This document shows positions 53,836 to 63,200 of a stretch of DNA of 63,446 nt, in pieces. This DNA is from Rickettsiales bacterium UBA2645 (lineage in GTDB: Bacteria; Pseudomonadota; Alphaproteobacteria; Rickettsiales; UBA1997): the NCBI GenBank assembly GCA_002359655.1, contig DENL01000021.1:1-63446 (forward strand). The letters run 5' to 3'. The position numbers were made by a program, and so were the translations under genes. Within the stretch, counting starts at the first letter, position 1, and the number at the start of each line of letters is the position of its first letter. A model generated the notes under the pieces. It was not told the DNA's origin. It saw only the letters and a list, made by a program, of their open reading frames with translations, and ran no database searches.

Positions 53836-54675
53836 ATGATTCTTGATTATAAACTAATTGCCGTTGGACACTGTAAACATCCAGAATTTATAACGATTAA
53901 AGGCGGAAAATGGTGTGCAAAAAAATATCCAGCTTTATGTGCCTTAATCAAACACCAAAGCTATGGTTATATTTTGTATGATACCGGCTACTCTGAAAGA
54001 TTCTTTGATGAAACTAGAAAATGGCCATTTTCGCTATACAAAAGATTCACTCCTGTAACCATTGAAAAAGAAGATCAAATAGAATCGCAACTCACCAAAC
54101 TTGGTATCTCAAAAGATGAGATATCTTTAATTATTTTATCTCATTTTCACGCCGATCACATTGGCAGCGTTAAAGATTTTTCGAATGCTAAAATCATCTG
54201 CAGCAAAAATGCTTTCGATGCAGTAAAAAATAAAAAAGGGTTTTTGGCTTTACAGAAAGGCTATTTAAAAAATTTACTACCCAACAACTTCCTTAACAGG
54301 GCTGAATTTATTGAAGATAAGACCTCAATTAGTCTTGATGAAAAATTGCACCCTTTCACTTCGGGATATGATTTACTTGGTGATAGAAGTTTAATTGCAA
54401 TTGAACTTCCAGGACACGCAATTGGACAAATGGGAATATCTTTCCAGCAGCAACCACAAGATATTTTTCTGATCGCTGATAGCTGCTGGTCAAGCGAAGC
54501 TTACAAGAAATTAAAATTACCACACCTTATAACTTATCTGATTCACGCTAACAAACATGCCTATCAAACAACTTTAAAAAAGCTGCATCTGCTTTATAAG
54601 AACAATCAAAATATCAAAATTATCCCGTCGCATTGCGATGAAATTTGGCAAGAAGTTATGAGGGATGAAAAATGA
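53836..54675 (+). CDS. Metallo-beta-lactamase-fold hydrolase
   Basis: The 279-residue MBL-fold protein has the metal motif SHFHADHIG (HxHxDH, near residues 100-108), further ligands in ELPGHAIGQMG and IADSCW, and a C-terminal IPSHCDEIW. The layout resembles the lactonase/N-acyl-homoserine-lactonase-like branch. ATG 53836 follows the KAS III stop by four bases; a longer frame at 53782 overlaps it. A hydrolytic or lactonase step in the cluster's pathway is inferred. Confidence 0.82.
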   Translation: MILDYKLIAVGHCKHPEFITIKGGKWCAKKYPALCALIKHQSYGYILYDTGYSERFFDETRKWPFSLYKRFTPVTIEKEDQIESQLTKLGISKDEISLIILSHFHADHIGSVKDFSNAKIICSKNAFDAVKNKKGFLALQKGYLKNLLPNNFLNRAEFIEDKTSISLDEKLHPFTSGYDLLGDRSLIAIELPGHAIGQMGISFQQQPQDIFLIADSCWSSEAYKKLKLPHLITYLIHANKHAYQTTLKKLHLLYKNNQNIKIIPSHCDEIWQEVMRDEK

Positions 54676-55976
54676 AAGACATCACAACAATATTGTATCA
54701 TTTCTTTAACACCAAAAGACTCGAAAAAAACTTCAAAACAAAAGAAGAGTTGCAAATTTGGCAACAAAGAAAAATTGATTCTCTGATTAAGAAAACTCTA
54801 TCAAAATCACCATTTTATCAAAAATATCTCAACCTTCCTTTTAGTGAATTTCCAATCATTAATAAAAAAATAATGATGGAAAATTTTACTTACATCAACA
54901 CGGCGAAAATCAATAAGGAAGAGGCTTTAAAAACAGCCTTTGCAGCAGAAGAAAGTCGTGATTTTTCTCCGATGATTGGTGATATTAGCGTTGGATTATC
55001 TTCGGGAACTTCGGGCAGTCGTGGCATCTTTATGGCAAATAGCTCCGAACGTCTCAAATGGGCAGGAATTATGTTGGCGAAAGCTTTGCCAAATGGGATT
55101 TTTTCCTCTTGCAAAGTGGCTTTTTTTCTGCGTGCTAATAATCGCCTCTACACTTCAGTTAGAAAAAGTCGTAACATAGATTTTAATTTCTTTGATTTGA
55201 CCAAGCCATTTTTGCAGCATTTGGATAGTTTGCAGAAATATCAGCCAAATCTTCTAATCGCGCCAGCAAGTGTTTTGCTTCAACTGGCAAGAGCGCAAGA
55301 ACAAGGCAAAATCAATATTTCTCCGATTAAAATATTTTCCGCTGCCGAAGTACTCGATGCTTTTGACCGCGAATATATCGAAAGAATTTTTCAACAGCGC
55401 TTGAACGAAATTTATCAATGCACAGAAGGATTTTTAGCTATTACCGATAAATCCCAAAGACTGCGCCTTAACGAAGAATACCTTTATATTGAGAAAGAGT
55501 GGATAGACAAAAAATCGGGACGATTTGTTCCAATTATTACTGATTTTAGCAGAACTACTCAGCCAATTGTTAGATACCGTTTAGACGATGTGTTAATTGA
55601 AGATTTCTGCGATGAACCATTTACCTATCTAAAGGAAATTGAAGGTCGCTGTGATGACATATGTTTTCTTAAATCAAAAAAAGACCATCAATCAATTCCA
55701 ATTTTTTCCGAAATTTTGCGTAACGCCTTTGTTACAAACAAATCTGATTTTAGCGAATATAAAATAATTCAACATTCAGCGGGTAAATTTGAAATTATGC
55801 TAGAACCAATCTCGGATATGATTTTGCAAAAAAATATCCGAGAATCATTTGCAAGAATGTGTGAAAGGCAATTTTGTAAAGTTCCAGAGCTGCAATTTAC
55901 GAAATATCAATTTTTAGATTCTAACCAAAAACTAAAACGCATCGAAAACCGATGCAAAATTTCAGAAAATTTATGA
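54672..55976 (+). CDS. PaaK/F390-synthetase-like adenylate-forming enzyme
   Basis: This 434-residue member of the PaaK/CapK/F390-synthetase branch of ANL enzymes has the P-loop-like motif LSSGTSGSRGIFM (about residues 113-125), IYQCTEGFLAI and the motif region VRYRLDDVL. The N-terminal WQQRKIDSLIKKTLSKSPFYQKYL is typical of the branch. It activates a carboxylic acid as the acyl-AMP. It overlaps the MBL gene by ATGA and the SDR gene by four bases. Confidence 0.8.
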   Translation: MKDITTILYHFFNTKRLEKNFKTKEELQIWQQRKIDSLIKKTLSKSPFYQKYLNLPFSEFPIINKKIMMENFTYINTAKINKEEALKTAFAAEESRDFSPMIGDISVGLSSGTSGSRGIFMANSSERLKWAGIMLAKALPNGIFSSCKVAFFLRANNRLYTSVRKSRNIDFNFFDLTKPFLQHLDSLQKYQPNLLIAPASVLLQLARAQEQGKINISPIKIFSAAEVLDAFDREYIERIFQQRLNEIYQCTEGFLAITDKSQRLRLNEEYLYIEKEWIDKKSGRFVPIITDFSRTTQPIVRYRLDDVLIEDFCDEPFTYLKEIEGRCDDICFLKSKKDHQSIPIFSEILRNAFVTNKSDFSEYKIIQHSAGKFEIMLEPISDMILQKNIRESFARMCERQFCKVPELQFTKYQFLDSNQKLKRIENRCKISENL

Positions 55977-56950
55977 GTAAAAGAATTTTGATTACCGGAA
56001 CCAGTGGATTTCTTGGAGGAGCTTTGGGACAGCATTTAAGAAGCTGCGGTCATCATATTACTGGAATAAGCCGCAGAAAATCACGAGAAGGATCAGTTGA
56101 TTTGCATGTGACTCACGATTTGGCAAATCCTTTACCGGGCAATCTTGGTAAATTTGACGTATTATTTCATGCCGCAGCTTTGGCATCTCCATGGGCAAGC
56201 CCAAAAGCTTTTCGTCTTAATATTGAGCAAGCAAGTTGGAATATAGTTGATTATGTAAGAAAAAATAAAATACCGCGTTTGATTAACATTTCGTCAACTT
56301 CGGTACACTACATAATGGGTGATCAATATGATATTTCAGAAGCAACTCCGCTTCCCAAAAAAGCGATAAACCAATATGCAGAATCAAAATTGGCAGCAGA
56401 GAATTTAGTACTTAAAAATGTTACCGATTCTTTAAGTGTAAGACCCAGAGCAATTTATGGACCTGGAGATACTGTTTTACTTCCTCGCTTACTACGTGCG
56501 GCAAGAAACGGTATGTTACCACAAATTATCAGAAGCGACGGACTTTCACCGCGTAGCGATCTGATTTATATCGGCAATTTGGTTAACATTCTTGAAGCTG
56601 CAATTGATAAAAACCTTAGTGGTGTGATTAACGTTACTGATAATAATACTGTGAATATAGACGAGCTTTTATCAGATATTTTTAAAAGGCTTAATTATCC
56701 AAAACCTATATTCAATTTGAGTGTAAATACCGCAATGCAAGTTGCAAAAACTGCAGAATTTTTATCAAAAACATTGGCGGGCTGGAAAGAGCCACCAATT
56801 ACTCAATTTGGAGTTTCGGCACTGGTTCATAGCAAAACTTTCAATGTTGAAAAAATGCTTAATGTTCTTGGTATGCCTAAATACACAACAGAAGAAGGTG
56901 TAAACGCTTTCATTAAGTGGTATAAAAACGATAATAAAATTGGTGGCTAG
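55973..56950 (+). CDS. Extended SDR, 3beta-HSD/OleD-like oxidoreductase
   Basis: This is a 325-residue extended short-chain dehydrogenase. The Rossmann motif is ITGTSGFLGGALGQHL, the catalytic Ser is in NISSTSVHY, the Tyr-x3-Lys is YAESK, and SVRPRAIYGPGDTVLLPRLL is typical of the 3beta-HSD/OleD subgroup. OleD reduces 2-alkyl-3-keto acids in olefin pathways, and an equivalent reduction of the KAS III product is a reasonable guess. ATG 55973 overlaps the preceding stop (ATGA). Confidence 0.82.
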   Translation: MSKRILITGTSGFLGGALGQHLRSCGHHITGISRRKSREGSVDLHVTHDLANPLPGNLGKFDVLFHAAALASPWASPKAFRLNIEQASWNIVDYVRKNKIPRLINISSTSVHYIMGDQYDISEATPLPKKAINQYAESKLAAENLVLKNVTDSLSVRPRAIYGPGDTVLLPRLLRAARNGMLPQIIRSDGLSPRSDLIYIGNLVNILEAAIDKNLSGVINVTDNNTVNIDELLSDIFKRLNYPKPIFNLSVNTAMQVAKTAEFLSKTLAGWKEPPITQFGVSALVHSKTFNVEKMLNVLGMPKYTTEEGVNAFIKWYKNDNKIGG

Positions 56951-58103
56951 TATGTTTGCTTTCTTTGTGATTTTGATTTTTGTCTATGTTCTTCTATCGC
57001 TTTTTCGTGTTCTTATCGCTTTTTTAGAAATACGAAAACAACAGAAGTTTATTTCTACTTTACCGACAATATCTGAAAAAAATGTTACGGTTTTACAGCC
57101 AATTCTTGGTGGGGATCCTGCTTTATCTTATTGTCTTGAGACTAATTTAAAAAATGCTCCGTTGGCTCAGTTTATATGGCTTCTTGATGAAAATGATGAA
57201 GAAGGAATCAATGCTGCAAAGCAGGCAATTCTTTCTAGCGGAGCAACAAATGTTGAATTACAAATCAACCCACTTCCTCCAAAAAATCTCAATCCAAAAA
57301 TGTGGAAACTGGCTTTGGGAATCAAAAATATAAAAACGAAATTCTTAGCATTTCTTGATGATGATACAATGTTACCAAAAGGGAGTTTAAGCAAATGTAT
57401 AGCAATTGCGGATCGTGGAAACTTGGTGACAGGATTGCCACTATATTCTTCGCATAAAAATATTTTATCGCGCTTGGTTAGCGGTTTTGTTAATTATAGC
57501 TCAATAATTACTTATTTGCCAACCAGCTATTTTAAGATGTCTAACACCATAAACGGCATGTTTTCAGTCATGCGTGTTAGTGATATAAAATTGAATGATT
57601 TTGAATCTATTATGTCGGGAGCTACTGATGATTATGCTTTGGCTAAAATTTTTAAAAACAAAGGATTGGGAATTGCTCAAACAATTGTTACGCATCCAAT
57701 CATTACGACGATTTCATCCTTTCACCATTACAACAGTTTGATGAAAAGATGGATGGTCTTTGCCAGAATTTATCTTCGTGAAAATCTAAACTTATCTTTG
57801 TCATTGTTGATAATTGTTCCATCAATCTTGCCGCTCTTATTGATTATAACTGCAGCTGTAATTGATCCGCTATTTTTTATTCCAGTAACTTTTTTTGTTA
57901 TGCTGATAAAAGCTATGACTCTAAAAATGTTGCGCTCAAAACTTGGATTTCAAACTAAGAAAACAGATATGTTCTTTGAGGTTATCGCTGAGATTATTTC
58001 GCCATTTTATTTCTTATTGGCCTCAATTCATCATGATAAAATCATATGGAGAAAGAATAATTTTAGTTTAAGTCAATCAGGAAAAATCAAAAATGATCTG
58101 TAA
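56940..58103 (+). CDS. GT2/GT21 glycosyltransferase, ceramide-glucosyltransferase-like
   Basis: The 387-residue protein has an N-terminal membrane helix and the GT21-like motifs TVLQPILGGDPALSYCLETNL, AFLDDDTMLPKGSL (D-x-D), SGATDDYALAKIF and the RW-type motif LMKRWMVFAR, with two or three C-terminal helices. Relatives (ceramide glucosyltransferase, HpnI) glycosylate hydrophobic lipids. This suggests that the product of the cluster is a glycolipid. It overlaps the SDR gene by 11 bases. Confidence 0.8.
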   Translation: MVASMFAFFVILIFVYVLLSLFRVLIAFLEIRKQQKFISTLPTISEKNVTVLQPILGGDPALSYCLETNLKNAPLAQFIWLLDENDEEGINAAKQAILSSGATNVELQINPLPPKNLNPKMWKLALGIKNIKTKFLAFLDDDTMLPKGSLSKCIAIADRGNLVTGLPLYSSHKNILSRLVSGFVNYSSIITYLPTSYFKMSNTINGMFSVMRVSDIKLNDFESIMSGATDDYALAKIFKNKGLGIAQTIVTHPIITTISSFHHYNSLMKRWMVFARIYLRENLNLSLSLLIIVPSILPLLLIITAAVIDPLFFIPVTFFVMLIKAMTLKMLRSKLGFQTKKTDMFFEVIAEIISPFYFLLASIHHDKIIWRKNNFSLSQSGKIKNDL

Positions 58104-59367
58104 AATAATTCCTGATAAAAAACATTTATTAAGCTTTAGCAAAGCAACTTTAGTAAATTTTTTAATCTTTTTTGCAGTTTATCCCACACTCAATTCTTAT
58201 TCCGATGGAAGAGAATTAAACAGAATGTATTTCACTTGGGAGATTTCAATACCTCTAATTGATTGGATGATATTACCTTATCTGTCGATGAATTTATTTT
58301 TCTTGGTTCCGTTGTTTTTTATTAGAACTAAGAAAATTTCCCAATTGTCAATGGCCTGCATAATTTCAACAATTAGTGCTGGTTTAATATTTTATTTTTA
58401 TCCATGTCAGCTGGGATTTATTCGTGAAGTACCGCAAAATTTTTCTATTCTTTATCGAGGTTTGTTTGCGGTAGATAGGCCATTCAATTTATTTCCTTCG
58501 CTACACATTACTTATCCAATTTTATTTGTTATTTTCTGTCGCAAAAATTTTGGAATTATCTCAAGAGTGTTAGTTTTTCTTTGGCTAATTTTGGTGACGA
58601 TGTCGATAGTTCTAACTCATCAACATCAAGTCTTAGATGTCGTGGCTGGAATTTTACTGGCTTTAGTTTCTTACAAAATTAGTAAAAAACTTTTCCAGAT
58701 TTCAGAAGAAATAAGCGGATCAGAATATATCAAAAAAATCTTATCTCTTTCATTGGAAGGATCAGAATTAAAAGAATGTGATTACCGATTAGTAATGCTT
58801 ACTGGACAATCTTCTTTTGTCAGTAGTGTTTTGGATGATAATAAGCGGGTCTTTTTGCAGAAAATTGCGGCCAATAATGAAAATTTTAACACTTCTTTTG
58901 GCGGCTTTCCATGGAACTATGAATTTAATACTCGGAAGAAAAAAGCATCCTTCGCAATGTCCTGCGTGAGAAATGCTATGCAATATTTATGGTTAAAAAA
59001 TAATACCAAATATCAAGAAGGTGTGAGACGAATAATCCATCATGCAATTCAAATCACAAATCAACAATTAGTGTTTATAACTGGTAGCTGCGGTATACAG
59101 CATATTCTTTGCGCTTTGAAAAAATACCAAAAAACAAATTTTTGTTATATCAAAATTATTGCTCTTGGTCCAGTCGGCGAAAATATAATGATCAATCTGG
59201 ATTTATATGACCTACACATTGTCCAAGGAAAGCGAGATTTTTGGAGCAAAATCTTATGGAATGGCAAAAAAGCAAATTATCGTCCTGATTGTGGACATTT
59301 GGAATATTATGAATGTCCAGAAGTTTTCACACTAGTTGATAAGCTTATAAAACAAACACAAAACTAA
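58093..59367 (+). CDS. PAP2-type phosphatase with an unassigned C-terminal domain
   Basis: In the 424-residue protein, residues 1-205 form a six-helix PAP2 lipid phosphatase/phosphotransferase with VDRPFNLFPSLHITYP and VLTHQHQVLDVVAG, which hold the catalytic His and Asp. Residues 215-424 form a soluble domain that I cannot assign. It contains RLVMLTGQSSFVSS, VFITGSCGIQHIL and a C-terminal GHLEYYECPEVFTLV. TGSCG followed by a late GH is compatible with a divergent alpha/beta-hydrolase. It overlaps the GT gene by 11 bases. Confidence 0.7.
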   Translation: MICKIIPDKKHLLSFSKATLVNFLIFFAVYPTLNSYSDGRELNRMYFTWEISIPLIDWMILPYLSMNLFFLVPLFFIRTKKISQLSMACIISTISAGLIFYFYPCQLGFIREVPQNFSILYRGLFAVDRPFNLFPSLHITYPILFVIFCRKNFGIISRVLVFLWLILVTMSIVLTHQHQVLDVVAGILLALVSYKISKKLFQISEEISGSEYIKKILSLSLEGSELKECDYRLVMLTGQSSFVSSVLDDNKRVFLQKIAANNENFNTSFGGFPWNYEFNTRKKKASFAMSCVRNAMQYLWLKNNTKYQEGVRRIIHHAIQITNQQLVFITGSCGIQHILCALKKYQKTNFCYIKIIALGPVGENIMINLDLYDLHIVQGKRDFWSKILWNGKKANYRPDCGHLEYYECPEVFTLVDKLIKQTQN

Positions 59368-59378
59368 CACTACAAACC

Positions 59379-60602
59379 ATGATAAAAAGAATAACTTTTT
59401 TCACATTTACAATTTTACTCTGCTGCAATTTTGCCAATTTAGGCGGTGACTTTGCTGGCAATCCTGAAGAGATGGAAAAAAATATCAGCGATGGTGCAAA
59501 GAGGCTGATCAAGAATGCTTACGCAGATGTTGATCCACAAAATCTGCACGATCATCACGTTCATCTTGTTGGGCTTGATAAGAAAGTTGGTACCGCAGTA
59601 AATCCGAAAATGCTTTCTTGGCTTCATCCACTTCACAGAATCAAAACTCAAATTTATTTAAGCGCCGCTGGGGTTGATGATATAAAAAATGCTAACGCTG
59701 AATATATTGATCGCTTGGCTAGACTGATTAAGAGCAACAAAAATCACGGCAAATTTCATATGCTGGCTTTTGATCATCACTACAATTCCAGTGGAATGAT
59801 TAACAATGCCAAAAGCGAATTTTATGTTTCTAATGACTACATGTTTCAAGTTTATGAAAAATATCCCGATCTTTTTATTCCTGTAATTTCTGTTCATCCT
59901 TATCGCAAAGATGCAGTTCAAGAATTAGAAAAATGGGCAAAAAAAGGTGTTAGGTGGATTAAGTGGTTACCAAACGCCCAAGGCATCAATGCTTCAGATC
60001 CACTAATTGATGAATACTATAAAATGATGAAAAAGCATGACATGATTTTGCTAACTCATGTTGGAGAAGAACAAGCAGTTGAGGCCGAAGAGGATCAAAA
60101 GTTAGGAAATCCTTTATTATTTAGACGACCACTTGATATGGGAGTGAAAGTTGTGATGGCACATTGCGCTAGTCTTGGCAGTGATGAAGATTTAGATAAT
60201 GGAAATAAAAAAGTTCCAAGTTTTGAACTCTTCATGCGCCTGATGAATGAGAAAAAATATGACGGTCTGCTTTATGGAGAAATCTCGGCAACAACACAAT
60301 TCAATCGCTTGCCAACTCCAATTCTCACTCTTTTAGAAAATCCCAATTTACACGAAAGATTAGTCAATGGCAGCGATTATCCTCTTCCCGCAATTAACGT
60401 CATTATTCAAACAAAATCCTTGGTAAAATATGGCATGATCACCAAACAAGAAAGACAGTATTTGAATGAGATTTATCAATATAACCCGCTGCTTTTTGAC
60501 TATGTTTTGAAGCGTACAATTCGTCACCCAAAAACCGGAGCTAAGTTTGATTCAGTAGTTTTTGAGGAAATCAATAAAAGTCAAAAATCTAACCGTCCGT
60601 AG
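59379..60602 (+). CDS. Exported amidohydrolase-family protein
   Basis: This 407-residue protein has an N-terminal signal peptide (about 1-20, possibly a lipoprotein with LLCC). The amidohydrolase metal motifs are LHDHHVHLVG (HxH), THVGEEQAV, MAHCASLG and VNGSDYPLP (catalytic Asp). The TIM-barrel Amidohydro_2 type fits. It is the last gene of the lipid cluster, 11 bases after the PAP2 gene. A hydrolytic step in the periplasm is inferred; the substrate is unknown. Confidence 0.75.
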   Translation: MIKRITFFTFTILLCCNFANLGGDFAGNPEEMEKNISDGAKRLIKNAYADVDPQNLHDHHVHLVGLDKKVGTAVNPKMLSWLHPLHRIKTQIYLSAAGVDDIKNANAEYIDRLARLIKSNKNHGKFHMLAFDHHYNSSGMINNAKSEFYVSNDYMFQVYEKYPDLFIPVISVHPYRKDAVQELEKWAKKGVRWIKWLPNAQGINASDPLIDEYYKMMKKHDMILLTHVGEEQAVEAEEDQKLGNPLLFRRPLDMGVKVVMAHCASLGSDEDLDNGNKKVPSFELFMRLMNEKKYDGLLYGEISATTQFNRLPTPILTLLENPNLHERLVNGSDYPLPAINVIIQTKSLVKYGMITKQERQYLNEIYQYNPLLFDYVLKRTIRHPKTGAKFDSVVFEEINKSQKSNRP

Positions 60603-60686
60603 TTAATTTCCACTCAGAATAGAAATTCTTTTCTTAAATCAATCTGGGATTAGTAGAGTATTTTTTCAATGCAGAGATATTAAATC

Positions 60687-60706
60687 CACAGTCAAAATTG
60701 ACTGTG
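60687..60706. repeat. Short inverted repeat downstream of the lipid cluster
   Basis: The 9-bp arms cacagtcaa/ttgactgtg are separated by AA. No T-run follows on either strand. It overlaps the apparent start of the next small ORF, so it could be a weak terminator, an operator or a translational hairpin. Confidence 0.45.
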
Positions 60707-61138
60707 ATCACCACACAAAATCCACCAAACCCAAAACTCACACCACACTCATACTTATCAGTTTACAAAATCTTGATAAGGTTAGATTTTTTTTGTATTA
60801 TTTCTGGTTTTGTAGCCTTTATTTTCCTTTTATTAGTCTTGTTCGCTGAAAACAAAACGCAGCCCCATTTCGAATTATTTTTGGCAACTATTTTTTCTGT
60901 AACCTTTTATTTTTCGGTCAAAAAGTATCGCACTATTATCCAGAATAAAAAGTTAGAAACGGTACAAAAAACTCAATCAGAAAAATTGTCCATTGATTTT
61001 GTTTTAGAAAACAAAATTGCTATTTCACCTCTTTCCAAAAGACAAAGATATGGGTTAAATGTAATCAAAGCTCTTTTGGCCTTGATTGGCTTTTCATCAG
61101 GCATCCTTTGTTTTTCAATAGTAATCTTAGAGCTATAG
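60698..61138 (+). CDS. Small membrane protein of unknown family
   Basis: The 146-residue frame opens at TTG 60698 (GTG at 60704 is an alternative; no ATG lies nearby). It has two N-terminal hydrophobic segments (FFCIISGFVAFIFLLLVLFA and FLATIFSVTFYFSV), a polar stretch and a C-terminal helix (ALLALIGFSSGILCFSIVI). I do not recognise the family. Its end overlaps a second small membrane ORF in another frame, so the two may be pieces of one locus. Confidence 0.45.
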   Translation: MTVITTQNPPNPKLTPHSYLSVYKILIRLDFFCIISGFVAFIFLLLVLFAENKTQPHFELFLATIFSVTFYFSVKKYRTIIQNKKLETVQKTQSEKLSIDFVLENKIAISPLSKRQRYGLNVIKALLALIGFSSGILCFSIVILEL

Positions 61139-61332
61139 GTTATTTACAAGATGGTCATGGTAGTGTGTTAAGAGTAAGCTTTTTTATAGTAACACTACTT
61201 TTACTTCCAATATCTTGCTTTACTGCAATTAATTACATCACCGAAAAGGACTCTTTAAAACCATTAGCTCTAATACTTTTGCCAATTGTATTTTATGCTA
61301 TTCAATCCTTTCTTGAGTCAACAAACTTCTGA
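61108..61332 (+). CDS. Small hydrophobic ORF
   Basis: The 74-residue frame has two hydrophobic segments (VSFFIVTLLLLPISCFTAI and LALILLPIVFYAI) separated by a short charged loop. It overlaps the preceding ORF by 31 bases in a different frame. Either it is a separate small membrane protein, or the two ORFs are a frameshifted single gene. No family is recognised. Confidence 0.35.
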   Translation: MFFNSNLRAIGYLQDGHGSVLRVSFFIVTLLLLPISCFTAINYITEKDSLKPLALILLPIVFYAIQSFLESTNF

Positions 61333-61449
61333 AAAAATTTCACACAGCAGCCATTTTTTTCTGGACATAAAGCAAATATGTTAAAATTTAGCCAATATAG
61401 CTGATTGATCTCTGCTATTAAAACTCCCTTCAACCAACCAAAAATTACC

Positions 61450-62820
61450 ATGGAAAACATCATATATCTTTTTGTTGCATTAATAGTAATTGCTGCATTT
61501 GTAATCCCTTACTTCTTACGTAAAGTTGTCCCAACTAACGAAGTTCACATCATACAATCTTCAAAAACTACCGTGTCTTACGGCAAAGACATGACCAACG
61601 GAAACACTTACTATGAATGGCCAAATTGGGTTCCGCTTATTGGCGTATGTAAAACCATTTTACCAGTTAGCGTTTTTGACCTCGACTTAAGTTCTTACGA
61701 AGCTTACGACAAAGGCAGATTGCCGTTTGTAATAGATGTTAAAGCATTCTTTCGTATTGTTGACAGCAACGTTGCTGCTCAAAGAGTTGCTTCTTTTGAA
61801 GAGCTACAAAACCAACTTAAAGCAGTTGTACAAGGTGCTGTGAGAACTATTCTTGCCAGCAGCGAGATTGAAGAAATTATGCAAGGCCGATCTAAATTTG
61901 GCGAAGACTTCACCAAAGAAGTAAGCGCCCAGCTAAATAATTGGGGCGTTGCTACGGTTAAAAATATTGAGATGATGGATATTCGCGATCATCAAGACAG
62001 CTTGGTAATTAAGAACATCATGGACAAAAAGAAATCTCACATCGAGATGGAATCACGCATGGAAGTGGCTAAAAACCAGCGCTCGGCACAGATCGCCGAA
62101 ATTGAAGCAAAAAAAGAAACTGAGCTCAGAAAACAACAAGCCGATCAGGAAGTTGGACAAAGCAAAGCTTTAACTTCAAAAGAAATTGGTATTACCGAGC
62201 AAATTTCTTTCCAAGAAATAAAAGAACAAGAGCGCATCACCAAAGAAAAAGAAATGAATATACTTCGCGTTCAAGAAGTAAAACAAGCCGAAATCGAGAG
62301 AGAAAAACAAGTGGTATTGGCCGAACAACAAAAACAAACCAACGTAATTCTTGCCGAAGGTCAAAAGCAAAAAAATATCGTTGAAGCTGAAGGTGTAAAA
62401 CAACAAACCATCTTAAAAGCCGAAGCAAATCTTGAGTCTCAGAAGCTGGGCTCTCAAGGTATTGAGGCTGAAGGTAAAGCCAAAGCCGAAGCAGAAAAAT
62501 TAATGCAACTGGCTCCAATTCAAGCTCAAATCACCTTAGCAAAAGAAATTGGCGAAAATCAAAACTACCAAAATTATTTGGTTACCATTCGAAAAGTTGA
62601 AGCTGAGCAAGCAATTGGAATTGAACAAGCCAAAGCTTTAAAAGACGCCGATCTCAAAATTATCGCTAATGGCGGCGATGTTGTAAGCGGCATTAACAAA
62701 GTGACTGACATTTTTTCTTCAAAAGGAGGAACTAGCTTAGGATCAATGTTAGAAGGCTTTGTACAAAGTGAACAAGGCAAAGCTTTGTTGGAGAAAGTTC
62801 TAAGCAAAAAAGACGGCTAA
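61450..62820 (+). CDS. SPFH/Band-7 flotillin-like protein
   Basis: This 456-residue protein has an N-terminal membrane segment (IIYLFVALIVIAAFVIPYFL). An SPFH domain (about 30-190) follows, with LPFVIDVKAFFRIVDSNVAAQRV, then a long Glu/Lys/Gln-rich coiled coil (about 200-370, with AEGQKQKNIVEAEGVKQQ-type repeats) and a C-terminal flotillin-like tail. It would oligomerise at membrane microdomains. ATG 61450 removes a non-homologous extension from 61405. Confidence 0.85.
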   Translation: MENIIYLFVALIVIAAFVIPYFLRKVVPTNEVHIIQSSKTTVSYGKDMTNGNTYYEWPNWVPLIGVCKTILPVSVFDLDLSSYEAYDKGRLPFVIDVKAFFRIVDSNVAAQRVASFEELQNQLKAVVQGAVRTILASSEIEEIMQGRSKFGEDFTKEVSAQLNNWGVATVKNIEMMDIRDHQDSLVIKNIMDKKKSHIEMESRMEVAKNQRSAQIAEIEAKKETELRKQQADQEVGQSKALTSKEIGITEQISFQEIKEQERITKEKEMNILRVQEVKQAEIEREKQVVLAEQQKQTNVILAEGQKQKNIVEAEGVKQQTILKAEANLESQKLGSQGIEAEGKAKAEAEKLMQLAPIQAQITLAKEIGENQNYQNYLVTIRKVEAEQAIGIEQAKALKDADLKIIANGGDVVSGINKVTDIFSSKGGTSLGSMLEGFVQSEQGKALLEKVLSKKDG

Positions 62821-62920
62821 CAACCATTTTGCGATTTATCTAATCAAGTTCTGCCCTACCATATTTTATCTATTCTTGGTTTGGCAGAACCAAAACTTCC
62901 ACACTTAACATTACTTCACT

Positions 62921-63200
62921 ATGTCAAAGAAACATATCTTCTTAAAAAGACTAGCATCTGGAACCATTGATTTTCTTGTTGCCTAATGCATTTCATCAAT
63001 ATTCTTATACTTAGCTTCAAGTGGAGCTGCCGGAACCATAATAGCGGTTTACACGACGATGATTTATCGCTACCACAGCACTTTTGGTGGCATAATTCTG
63101 AACTTAAAAATCTCTTCTCTTAATAACAAAGAAATCAGATGCGGATTATCTTTATTAAGAGCTACTTTGATGTATGCACTCCCAGAAATTCTTAGGGCAA
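62921..63200 (+). pseudogene. RDD-family membrane protein remnant, nonsense-mutated and cut by an IS
   Basis: The frame opens MSKKHIFLKRLASGTIDFLVA and meets TAA at codon 22 (62984-62986). It then continues in the same frame with a membrane segment and STFGGIILNLKISSLNNKEI, the usual end of an RDD domain. It is truncated at about 63200, where the IS-like left end begins. Two independent lesions make it non-functional. Confidence 0.6.
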
